Of a stretch of DNA of 64,000 nucleotides, positions 37,727-46,087 are shown in pieces. Numbering within the stretch: the first letter of the stretch is position 1; the number at the start of each line of letters is the position of its first letter. Made by a program: the position numbers and the translations under genes. Where the stretch lies: contig CP140192.1 in NCBI GenBank assembly GCA_037349495.1, positions 760,001-824,000 of the forward strand, in the 5' to 3' direction. Below the pieces are notes generated by a model that was not told the DNA's origin, searched no databases, and saw only the letters and a program-made list of their open reading frames with translations. This DNA comes from Lotmaria passim. Its lineage: Eukaryota > Euglenozoa > Kinetoplastea > Trypanosomatida > Trypanosomatidae.

Positions 37727-39172
37727 ATGTCCGGTCCAGAGGGAGAGAGCACACGCTTGGTAGACGCCATCCGCGGCGGCTCAGCACGTGGCGGCGGCGC
37801 AGCCTCCGTCGCCGGCGACGAGTACGACTGGCGCCAGGCCGGCAATGGCAGCATCTTCTTCGACAATCGCACCTTCAGCAGCTTGGAGGAGATGAAGGGC
37901 TCGCTGCTCGAAAGCTGCTGCCCGGGAGACGGCGTGCTGTCCGGTGCCCTGGGCCTCGTCACGACGGCGTGTACACCGACGATGCTGTCACTGCCGCTTG
38001 CCTTTGTGGTTGGTGGGTGGACGTTTGCAATGGTGTGTGTGGTGTTCTGCATCGCTGTCACCTTCTTGTCAGTGCGCATCCTCGCCCTCGCCTCGCTTTC
38101 CGCCGACTCCGATGACTACGAGACGGTCGCCGGCTTCTTTCTTGGCGCGAAGGGGCGGTGGGTGATTCGGTTTATTCTCTTCTTCTACAGCTTCGGCTGT
38201 GCCGTGGTGTACCTGAACTTCATCAAGGACAGCGTCACGCCGATTTTGGTTGGGCGGGCGTCCTTCCTGCCCAGGTGGATGCGCAGCGACACCGGCGGCT
38301 CTCTCTGCCTCATCCTCTCGATGCTGATCATCACCCCCCTCACCTTCAACTCGCGCCTCGCCTCGTTACGCACCAAGGGCCTCGTCAGCAACCTCTTCAC
38401 CGTCTTCATCATCTTCACCATCGCCTATCGCTTCTTCGTGCCGGAGACAGTGGCCGGCGGCGCGAAGGCCCACCCCGCCAAGGACGCCTCCGCGGACGCG
38501 AATCAGGACTTTTCCAAGGGCCGCTTCGCCGTCGCGCTGCCGTACATGTTCTCCGCCCCTATCTTTGTTTTTTCCTACGAGGTGCAGTCGAACGTGATGG
38601 CCGTCATCAAGGATTTGCATGACCGGACGGGCCGCAAGATCCTCATCTCGACGTCGCTGGCGCTCGGCGTCGTTTCTGTTTTCTACGTAGCGCTCGGCAT
38701 CATTGGCAGTCTGACGTTTCCGACCTTGTCTGACGGTAACATCTTATCGAACTACAACGCGGAGACGGATGCACTGATGATGATGTGCCAGCTAATGTGC
38801 TGCTTCAGCGCCGCCATCTCCTTTGTCTTTTGCATCTTCCCCTGCCGTTTGGCGGCGTTTATGTTTATGTCCGGTGGCGGCGGCACGAAGATCCCGAAGA
38901 AGACGCGCATGAAACTCGGCGTGGTGCTGTCGTCGCTGTGCTGCGTACTCGCCATCTTTCTTCCCGATGTGGCAAAAGTTGTGTCCATTCTCGGTGCCTT
39001 GTTCAGCGCCACGCTCTCCATGACATTTCCGGCGTTGTTTGCGATGAAGATGCGTTCCTCCGGCACGTACCTGACCAGCTGGATGGACGCGCTGCTCTCG
39101 TTTGTGCTGCTTTTCTTGGGACTGCTCTTCTCCGCCATCGGCACTTACATGGCATTCGCGTTCTCTTCGTAG
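37727..39172 (+). CDS. Amino acid transporter, AAAP/AAT family
   Basis: 481-aa multi-pass protein of the amino acid/auxin permease superfamily, which imports amino acids or polyamines across the plasma membrane and is greatly expanded in trypanosomatids. The hydrophilic N-terminus (1-65) is followed by the first helix, typified by GDGVLSGALGLVTTACTPTMLSLPLAF (residues 69-95), the family's conserved 'G.G.L.LP.A' unwound helix. About ten further hydrophobic segments follow, including FILFFYSFGCAVVYLNFI (151-168), SLCLILSMLIITPLTF (196-212) and SLALGVVSVFYVALGIIGSLTF (309-330), and the last near 460-481. The substrate cannot be told from sequence. The ATG at 37727 was chosen; the frame runs 15 codons upstream through leader sequence. 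Confidence 0.9.
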   Translation: MSGPEGESTRLVDAIRGGSARGGGAASVAGDEYDWRQAGNGSIFFDNRTFSSLEEMKGSLLESCCPGDGVLSGALGLVTTACTPTMLSLPLAFVVGGWTFAMVCVVFCIAVTFLSVRILALASLSADSDDYETVAGFFLGAKGRWVIRFILFFYSFGCAVVYLNFIKDSVTPILVGRASFLPRWMRSDTGGSLCLILSMLIITPLTFNSRLASLRTKGLVSNLFTVFIIFTIAYRFFVPETVAGGAKAHPAKDASADANQDFSKGRFAVALPYMFSAPIFVFSYEVQSNVMAVIKDLHDRTGRKILISTSLALGVVSVFYVALGIIGSLTFPTLSDGNILSNYNAETDALMMMCQLMCCFSAAISFVFCIFPCRLAAFMFMSGGGGTKIPKKTRMKLGVVLSSLCCVLAIFLPDVAKVVSILGALFSATLSMTFPALFAMKMRSSGTYLTSWMDALLSFVLLFLGLLFSAIGTYMAFAFSS

Positions 39173-40235
39173 ACATGCAGACAAAGGACAAGTCGGAGCA
39201 ACAGCAGTAATGCAAGTGTGAGCTATGAGTGCAGTTCCTCTTCTCTCTTTCTCTTTGTTTTTCTTTTCTTTTTTTTTTTCCTGTTCGATTTGTTTGCTGT
39301 TTTCTATTCCATAGCTTATACCGGTCGAAAGGAGAGGAAAAAGCCACCCGTTCCTCTCTTTTTGACCGGCAGACTGAAGTCGCCTGCAATTAATCACGCT
39401 TACTTTGTACGTTACTCTCTTTCCTCTCTTTTTCCCTCCTTGACAGGGGGGAGGAGGGGAGTTTTTCTGGTGGTTGCCACATGGTGAGGCCTTGCCTTCT
39501 TTCATCTTTCTCCCGTTTTTAGATGAGTTTTGGTCACTGGCCCCTTTTCGATCTGTATCGCTATCCTTGCAGGCGGAGCACCTGCTGTTTTTTTTTTTTA
39601 ATCATCTTTCTGAAAAAAAAAAAAAAAGAAATGGGGAGCTTCCAGCGTTTTTGAGCTCCATGAATTCCGAGCAAACGCATACGTTGCTGAACAACAACAA
39701 CAGCAAACAAAAAAAAAAAAAATGAACACATCCTTAATCGCATAAAGGCAGCAAAAAAAAAAAGAACAGTTTTTGTTGTTGTTGCTTTGCATCGACTTCC
39801 ATTTTTTTTTTCTTCACCGCGGGAGTACCTCAGAAGTGGCACACACCTCTGTGAAATGCAGGAAAGGCCCCAAAATGAAGCCGGGAACGGATCGGTGTGA
39901 TCAAACGAACTGCAGTTGCTGCTGGTCGTGCGTACTTGTCGGTGTGTCTGGTGCTGAGCTTGGAGACGCAAAGAAGCCATCAGGTTGTTTTCATTTGCGT
40001 GCACTTGTTTTTCTAACACTTGGGCCTAAGTATGCTTCTTTTCTCACTTCTCTCTTTTTTTCTTGTCTAGCACCTCTTAACATCTTGTTTTGTCTTCGCA
40101 CACGCGGACACGCATCGATTCGCAGAAAGTGTTTCTTTGTGGGTTGGTTATTACTATCCTTTTTTTTTAAACGGTTTTCGTGGTAGTGGTTGCGTGCATG
40201 CTAGTGTGTTGTTGTAATAGTCTCTGCGTCGTTGC
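39173..40235. other. Intergenic region with paired homopolymers
   Basis: T-run 39269-39278, T-run 39589-39599 followed closely by A-run 39613-39627, A-run 39709-39722, T-run 39801-39811 and T-run 40160-40168. The ATG frame 39874-40186 has a few GC-rich codons at its start, but then becomes Phe/Leu/Ser-rich; I do not call it. Acceptor candidates for the SET gene lie after the run at 40160-40168. Confidence 0.55.
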
Positions 40236-41345
40236 ATGATTTATGAGGTCCTGTCGCGTGTGATTGGGGACATGTGTGTCCGTCTCGGTGTTCCCCTCAC
40301 CATCCGATCCATTTCACTGTTGCTGGACGGCATGCTGGACGACGACTTGCTCTACGCCGCGTGTCAGCGCATGGTCGAGGAAGGCAAGTTGATCGAGTAC
40401 GACAGGGATTCCTACACCACACGCAACATGCGCTTTTCATGCCGTGTGAATTTGCTCGTGAGCCGCGAATATCAGCAGCTCGGCATGACGCTTATTCGCA
40501 CAGAAAAGGGCTCCGTCGTACGCTACATCCCGGCAAACGCGGAGCACCGCTTTTTTGAGGTGAAGCCGTCCACGATCGGTCCGCAGGCTGGGCTCGGTCT
40601 CTTCTTGCGTGCGACGCGTCGAGTGCCGCAGGGCTGTGTCCTGTGTGAGTATCGCGGCCGCTCTTTGCAGACTGCGTCCAAGGGCGCCATCCGCGGCATC
40701 TACGTGGTCCGTGTGCGCTCCAGCAGCTCGTACATCGACGGCGTGACGGAGACAGGGGAGCACCTTTCTCTCGCCACGTTCATCAACGACGACGGCCCTC
40801 AGCGGGCAAATGCACAGTTGATGGAGTACGACACCCACCCAGGCCGTGTCTTCATCGTCGCCGTTCGCGACATTGCGCCGTCGGAGGAGATCTTTGTTCT
40901 CTACGGTGCCACCTACTGGGGCTTCTCCACCTACGACGAGCTGCGGCAGCACCTGCTTGAGTCCGCGTCGAAGGCCGCCGGAGCAAAGGCGACGTCCCGT
41001 GCGCGAGCACTGCAGAATGAGAAGATCGCACAACTGCTGACGCAGCTGTTCGACTGCCGCAGGTGCGGCGAAAAGGTGCCGTGGCGGGCGATGCGGCTGC
41101 ATACCACCGTCTGCGGCGACCCGTTGACCTCAACGCGGCTCCTCCACCTCAACTGCATGCCGAGGAGTGAGTACACGGCGATGTCTACGGCGGCGCGTGT
41201 CATCAGCAGCGAGCGCGTGCGTGCGTGGCACCGCGCCACCTCGCTTGTGGACCTCTCCGACCCACAGACACTGGCTCACACACACGAGGATATTGTCCAG
41301 GACCTCGAGTTTTCCTTCCCAGACGCAGAGGAAGGGGCGAGCTAG
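40236..41345 (+). CDS. SET-domain protein with C-terminal zinc-finger-like motif
   Basis: A 369-aa probable protein-lysine methyltransferase or SET-fold relative. The N-terminal part (1-75) has a winged-helix-like pattern (LTIRSISLLLDGMLDDDLLYAACQRMVEEGKLIEYDRDSY). The SET domain covers about 105-230: GPQAGLGLFLRATRRVPQGCVLCEYRG (I-SET/SET-N), then ATFINDDGPQRANAQL (180-195), where the usual NHxCxPN motif is replaced by N184-D-D and A-N192-A, and EEIFVLYGATYW near 217-228 with the conserved Tyr (Y223). A C2HC motif, C264-C267-H279-C283, follows at the end of a helical stretch and looks zinc-binding. The NDD variant is seen in some other SET proteins, so activity is plausible but unproven. Start is the first ATG. 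It is followed by an unrelated thioesterase. Confidence 0.82.
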   Translation: MIYEVLSRVIGDMCVRLGVPLTIRSISLLLDGMLDDDLLYAACQRMVEEGKLIEYDRDSYTTRNMRFSCRVNLLVSREYQQLGMTLIRTEKGSVVRYIPANAEHRFFEVKPSTIGPQAGLGLFLRATRRVPQGCVLCEYRGRSLQTASKGAIRGIYVVRVRSSSSYIDGVTETGEHLSLATFINDDGPQRANAQLMEYDTHPGRVFIVAVRDIAPSEEIFVLYGATYWGFSTYDELRQHLLESASKAAGAKATSRARALQNEKIAQLLTQLFDCRRCGEKVPWRAMRLHTTVCGDPLTSTRLLHLNCMPRSEYTAMSTAARVISSERVRAWHRATSLVDLSDPQTLAHTHEDIVQDLEFSFPDAEEGAS

Positions 41346-42060
41346 TCTTTGCACTGGGGCCTAAGAGTGTTCCTCTTCTTGGCACTCTCTTCGCAGTTCG
41401 AAAAAGAGGAGTGTTTTACTCGACAGTTTCAGCTTTCCGGTAAAAAAAAAAAAAGAGCCTCTATCGCTGGCTGTCATTGATGCGGCATTCTTGTAATGGC
41501 GAGTAAGTTGTTGTCCCGTGTTTTTTTCCTCTTGTACAGTTCAATCTCTCTTTTTTTTTTTTCGTTGTGCATATAGACGACTTATGTGTTCTCACATTGG
41601 CCTTTTTTTTTTTCTACATTAAGTTACTTTTTTATTTCTCTTTTCTTTTTCCTGACGCTGTCTTCATGTGCGCGCTGCCCTTTTCGTGGCGCGTCGCTCT
41701 CATTGCCGCGCGCTTTTTTTTTTTTTTGTTCAGACTCTTCTGACCAGCTTACTTCTTTTGCTATAATTGAACGCTACTCCCTGGACACAGGAGCGGTGCA
41801 GACTTACATTTGCGCATCCTCGCTTCGCTTCTTCCTGGTCTCTGCTTTCACTTTATGTATTATACGTATGAGCGCACGTCCCTACACCACCTCCAATGCG
41901 CACCGTTTTTTCATCGATTCCCATCAGATACGTCAGCAGAACACCATTGTTATCACTGTGTTACTATCATTAACGTGTGTGTGCACATTACCTACCTATT
42001 CAAGCGTTTTCTAGTAAGTAGGCCAAATCGTTAGTGAAGAAGATAGATTCTTCGGACGTC
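41346..42060. other. Intergenic region before the thioesterase
   Basis: A-run at 41442-41454, T-runs at 41549-41562, 41602-41612 and 41713-41727. The frame running 41586-42014 is Phe/Leu/Ser-rich, and I treat it as leader DNA. The tract at 41713-41727 followed by AG at 41733-41734 is a plausible acceptor; AGs closer to the gene lie near 42012-42020. Confidence 0.55.
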
Positions 42061-42528
42061 ATGCAGGCCACCCGCTTTGCCCTCAACTCCGTCACCGTCA
42101 AGCAGGCGGCGGCGGCGGCGCAGCGCGTGATGGACCACCCGCAGAACTACACGGCCCATCTGCTCAGCACCGTCCACTTCTCGCCTGACCGCATACAGGA
42201 GCGACCGGAGGGTACGCTGGTTTTTCCGTGGGAGCCGACGCGCGGCAGCCACAACGGTTTCAAGTCGGTGCACGGTGGTGCGCTCTCCACCTTGGCGGAC
42301 GCCTTTACCAAGATCCACGCTCGCGCCTACGTTAACCACAAGCCGATCACATCCGTCAGCTTTGAAATTAGCTTTCTGTCTGCCGTTTTTGAAGACAAGA
42401 AGTGCTGCTGCGTGACACGCCTGGTGCACCAGGCGCACGACGTCGTCTTCACCGACTTTTCGTTTGAGGACGAGAACACCGGCGAGGTGTACGCGCGTGG
42501 TACTCACGTCCTGTCCACGAGCAACTGA
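42061..42528 (+). CDS. Hotdog-fold thioesterase (PaaI/ACOT13-like)
   Basis: 155-aa hotdog-fold acyl-CoA thioesterase family protein. The core helix begins with the typical motif SVHGGALSTLADAFTKIHA (residues about 75-93), in which the HGG turn and the Asp/Thr further along the helix line the active site. Strands SVSFEISFLSAV, KKCCCVTRLVHQAHDVVFTDFSFED and GEVYARGTHVLS complete the fold. Length and layout match the ACOT13/PaaI group. Typical members cleave acyl-CoA to free fatty acid and CoA, in mitochondria or cytosol. I see no obvious targeting sequence beyond a short Arg-containing N-terminus. The open frame runs nine codons upstream from a GTG at 42034; the first ATG is at 42061. Confidence 0.88.
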   Translation: MQATRFALNSVTVKQAAAAAQRVMDHPQNYTAHLLSTVHFSPDRIQERPEGTLVFPWEPTRGSHNGFKSVHGGALSTLADAFTKIHARAYVNHKPITSVSFEISFLSAVFEDKKCCCVTRLVHQAHDVVFTDFSFEDENTGEVYARGTHVLSTSN

Positions 42529-43132
42529 AAAATCAGCGAGTTCAGATTTAAGATTACAAAGCAAAGGACGAAGGTGGGGAAGACCAGCCTAATAAGGCGA
42601 GGCACGGCTCCTGATAGGCGTGCAGTTTGTTTCGCTCTTTCGTGCCACGCTTCTTTCCTTTCTTTTTCGTTTCAATATACCATCTTGCTATTTATCGCGT
42701 TAACGCTCATCGAACAATGACAACAACACACACAAAAAAAGAAAAATCCAAGAGTGAAAAAAAAAAAACAGAATATGCAGGCTGCATCATGCGCCCGCAC
42801 AAATGCTCTTTTTTTTTTTTAAATTGGATTGTACCGTTGTGAAGTAGAGCCTCACTGCTGCTTTTCGATATGTCGTCTGTCAAAGGGAGATTCGGGGCCA
42901 CCTTCTTATTGACTGTGCTATCTTTGTGCGCAGAAGCTTCCTCACCTAAACGCGACAAAAGTGGGTTTTGTGGGCTCGATTCTTGGTGTCAGTCATCTTT
43001 TTTTTTTTTCAATACCTATCGTCTCTGTTACCTTGCGCTCTTGGCTCTTCATAACACCCCGCTGGCGAACACACTTTTCTTGGCTTGACGAAGCAGAGTT
43101 TTCTTTTTTACTCACCTTTTTTTTTCAGCACA
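42529..43132. other. Intergenic / leader of UFL1
   Basis: A-run at 42760-42769, T-run at 42810-42820, T-run at 42998-43009, and the tract 43099-43126 just before UFL1. No gene seen. Confidence 0.6.
43099..43128 (+). promoter_or_regulatory. Predicted spliced-leader acceptor immediately upstream of UFL1
   Basis: Pyrimidine tract ending TTTTTTTTTCAG, AG at 43127-43128, only four bases before the ATG at 43133. The next AG upstream (43097-43098, in GCAGAG) lacks such a good tract. If the near site is used, the native leader is four bases plus the spliced leader. Confidence 0.55.
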
Positions 43133-45358
43133 ATGGACGATGTGGAGCTGAGCGAGCTCGTGAAGCGGTTCCAGTCTCTCCAGAAGGAGGAGGTGTCGAA
43201 CCAAATCACAGAGCGCAACGCGGTTGAGATTGTGAACGCGCTCATTCAGAAGAAGCTGATCGAGCTGCTCTTCACCACCGACGCGAAGGAGTACCTCACC
43301 TGGGACGAGCTAAAGCGCGAGATTGTCGACGAGGTGCTGGCCAACGGCGGCCGGCTCAATGTCGTCGACCTGCCCGGGCTGCTCAGCGTGCATACGTATC
43401 AGGTGGAGCGGGTGCTGCCGGCAGTGCTAGACGAGAATCCCACGCTTACTTTGGAGGCTGGGGAGCTCATGACGGAGGACTACCTGGACTCTATCGTTCT
43501 CGCTGCCGGTGACTTACTGCGGGAGCAAGGCTCCCTGGCCATCTCGCAGTTCGCCTCCACGAACCAGTTGAGCTCCGTCTTTACCAATAATCTGCTGAGC
43601 AGGGCGATGGAGAACGGTAGGCTTGATGCCGTGATGCAGAGCGCCTCGCTCTACACGAAGCAGTTCGTGAAGGTGCAATGCATGATCGTGCGGGCCGGCC
43701 TGCTGGCGGCTGAAGAGCCAGTCAAGCTGGATGCCTTTTACAAGCGTAACGCGCTCTTCGAACCGCTGCTGAACACGGTGGTGGATGAGGTGCGCAGCGA
43801 GCTGCCGGGCAGCTTTGACGGCTACCACACCTACGTCCCACGCATTTTCGAGGCTCGGCGCACTGCAGAGGTGCAGAACCTCTACGCTTCCAACGGCTAC
43901 ATCGAGTACGCGCCGTTGCAGAGGCAGGAGATCCACAACCCTCGCCAGTACTTGGTGGAGCACTATAACCCAGCGGAGGCGGTGGAGGCAGGGACGGCGG
44001 CTGGATCATCATCGTCGTCGCCGACGTCGAGCGGGCCTGCGCACGGCCGCCGTGGTCGCCGTAAGGGCCAGGGCGGGGGTGGTGGGGGGAGGCAGATAAA
44101 CGGGGCAAAGGCGGCAGCGCCGGTGCTGGTGCGGGCCAGCGAGGAGCACCCCCTCTGCGGCTACCCGCTGACGAACGGCTTCGTGTCGGACCGTTTCCTC
44201 AGCAACCTGCCGGCGCTGCAGAGCCTTGTGGACGGCGAGGTGCTGGCGGTGGACGTGGCGGAGCAGCTGCCGCTTTTTGTGGATGTGGAGAAGGACTGGC
44301 CGGTGCTGGAGCCGCGTCTGCGGGAGCTCTACCCAGGTCTAGAGGTCGCCGTACTTGTGGCCGACAGCGTGCTGCTCTCGCCTACAGCGGAGGAGAAGGT
44401 AAGGGCAGCTCTGCCTGCCGCGCTCAGCAGCACGAAGAAGTCGAAGCAGGCCCCCGCAGCAGCAGCAGAAGACACCATAGCTTCCGTGCTGCGGCTGCCG
44501 CGTGACCGCTACGGCGACGTTGTGCGAGAGCTGGCGGACACATGGGGCGAGATGATCGCCGCGGTGCAACGGCAGCTGGAGGCGTCTGCCACAAGGAGCG
44601 CCGCGGCGGAACTGAAGCAGTCCCGAGCGTCGCTGCAGGACGCATTGGCGGCACAGTGGATCGACGTTGGCATTCTTGCCAAAGGCATCGAGTGGGCAAC
44701 AGCACAGCTAGACGAGCCGACCGCGGCAGCCATCGAGCGGAACGTGATGACGACCCACGCGTACAACGTGGCACGTGAGGTGATTCGCAATGAAAGTCTC
44801 GACTCACCGGAGCTGAGCGCGAAAGTTGCGGCGGTGCTGAGCGAGGTGAGCCAACCCGCGGAGCTCAAGAAGGCGCTGCAGCCCTTCTCGGAGAGCCGTC
44901 GCGACAGCCTGAAGCCGCTCCTCACGACGCTGACGGGCAAAACGCTGGAACCGTTTTTGCAGACGCTGCGTGACATGAGCGGCTCGGGCGCCATCGCCGT
45001 TGCCACCTTCCACGCGCCAAACAAGAAGGTGGAGCGGAGCGTCTACGCGAGGATGAAGGAGGCGGCCGTGGCGGAGGTGAGAGGCTGCGCCGCCTCTGCG
45101 GACGACGCCGTGGCCAACGGCAGGCTACTCGCATCCCTCTGCACACTTCTGGTGCATCTGGTTTTTCATTGCGCGGTGGAGGTGCCCGGCAAGGCCGTGG
45201 GAGGTGTGGTGGCGCGGCTCGCATCAGAGCCAGAGGTGCCGAAGATGCTCGAGCCGGTGAAGGAAAGCGTCATTTCTGCGCTGCAGAGCGGCACGGTGGG
45301 GAGCGCCGGCGTGGCCTCGCTAGAGGAGTTGCGAGAGGCTGTCTTGGCCATGGTGTGA
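43133..45358 (+). CDS. UFL1: E3 UFM1-protein ligase 1 homologue
   Basis: Ligase that attaches the ubiquitin-like modifier UFM1 to targets such as ribosomal protein uL24 at the ER in other eukaryotes. The N-terminal 240 residues match UFL1 closely by pattern: NAVEIVNALIQKKLIELLFTTDAKEYLTWDELKREI (about 29-63), then GGRLNVVDLPGLLSVHTYQVE, MTEDYLDSIVLAAGDLLREQGSLAISQFASTNQL (about 112-145) and LYTKQFVKVQCMIVRAGLLA. These are the tandem winged-helix segments that bind UFM1 machinery. A Gly/Arg/Ser low-complexity insert (about 292-326, including RRGRRKGQGGGGGG) separates the N-terminal part from the helical C-terminal half. At 741 aa it is a little shorter than human UFL1 (794). The in-frame upstream extension has no ATG. 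Partners (UFM1, UBA5, UFC1, UFBP1) are not in this window. Confidence 0.88.
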   Translation: MDDVELSELVKRFQSLQKEEVSNQITERNAVEIVNALIQKKLIELLFTTDAKEYLTWDELKREIVDEVLANGGRLNVVDLPGLLSVHTYQVERVLPAVLDENPTLTLEAGELMTEDYLDSIVLAAGDLLREQGSLAISQFASTNQLSSVFTNNLLSRAMENGRLDAVMQSASLYTKQFVKVQCMIVRAGLLAAEEPVKLDAFYKRNALFEPLLNTVVDEVRSELPGSFDGYHTYVPRIFEARRTAEVQNLYASNGYIEYAPLQRQEIHNPRQYLVEHYNPAEAVEAGTAAGSSSSSPTSSGPAHGRRGRRKGQGGGGGGRQINGAKAAAPVLVRASEEHPLCGYPLTNGFVSDRFLSNLPALQSLVDGEVLAVDVAEQLPLFVDVEKDWPVLEPRLRELYPGLEVAVLVADSVLLSPTAEEKVRAALPAALSSTKKSKQAPAAAAEDTIASVLRLPRDRYGDVVRELADTWGEMIAAVQRQLEASATRSAAAELKQSRASLQDALAAQWIDVGILAKGIEWATAQLDEPTAAAIERNVMTTHAYNVAREVIRNESLDSPELSAKVAAVLSEVSQPAELKKALQPFSESRRDSLKPLLTTLTGKTLEPFLQTLRDMSGSGAIAVATFHAPNKKVERSVYARMKEAAVAEVRGCAASADDAVANGRLLASLCTLLVHLVFHCAVEVPGKAVGGVVARLASEPEVPKMLEPVKESVISALQSGTVGSAGVASLEELREAVLAMV

Positions 45359-45460
45359 GTGGATGAGGTGAGGCAGGTGTTATCCTACTGTGTCTATTCT
45401 GTGTGAGACACTTGACAACAGGGGAATCAGTAAATGAGGTAAAAGCCACCCCCCAAAAAC

Positions 45461-45497
<37 letters not shown>
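45461..45497. repeat. (AT)n microsatellite
   Basis: About 18 AT units with one CA interruption in the presumed UFL1 3' region. Seen directly. Confidence 0.9.
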
Positions 45498-45499
<2 letters not shown>

Positions 45500-46019
45500 A
45501 TGGCTCTTTCTTTTTTGTTATTGTTAGTCGCTAATCTTCAAAGAACTGTGATATACGCGTGTTGTTTCCTCGCACCCATCCGTGGCAAAGATTGGAGTTA
45601 AGAGCAACTCCTCTTGTTTGTTTTCGGCGTTGATCATTTGAATGACGGTTGCCGGCCTTCTGCTTTACTTTGTCCTTCAAACCTTTTGGTTTTTGTTACC
45701 TCTCACGCTCTTTCTTTCTCTTCTTTCGGTTTGCTGATTTGAACGTATCCGCGCTATCCAGATAGCGATTTCTACTTATTTTCTGTAAGATAGAAAGAAA
45801 AAGAAAGTGGAGGACACTCCTACACACATTGAGGCAGACGCTGCTGCCATGTTATAGACCGTTGATATTGAGTCACATTTTGACCGTTTTTTTTTCCACA
45901 TACACACATATATATATAAACAAACACAAAGAAGTGCACACACGCCCTTTTTTCTTTTAAAAGGTCACTCTTCCAACTCTTCTCTTTCCAACTTTCTAGC
46001 TGGCGCACCGTAACCTGTT

Positions 46020-46039
46020 TCTTTTTTTTTTTTTTTAGT
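46020..46039 (+). promoter_or_regulatory. Predicted spliced-leader acceptor for AFG1
   Basis: Long T-run followed at once by AG (46038-46039), giving a leader of about 48 nt before the ATG at 46088. A second AG sits at 46084-46085, three bases before the ATG, after a weaker tract. Confidence 0.6.
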
Positions 46040-46087
46040 TGTCGGCTTTCTTCGAACCTGTTCTCTTTTCTTTGCCTTCTTGTAGCC

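Larger units (their letters stand above)
45359..46087. other. Intergenic region with AT microsatellite
   Basis: AT repeat 45461-45497, T-run at 45887-45895 and a strong T-run 46020-46037 with AG at 46038-46039 before AFG1. No gene seen. Confidence 0.65.

Noticed and set aside
39874-40186. ATG frame with a GC-rich start before the SET gene
   Set aside because: Only the first 30 or so codons look coding-like; the rest is Phe/Leu/Ser from T-runs and hydrophobic without pattern.
41586-42014. 142-codon frame before the thioesterase
   Set aside because: Translation of T-rich pyrimidine tracts; no ATG-led conserved composition.
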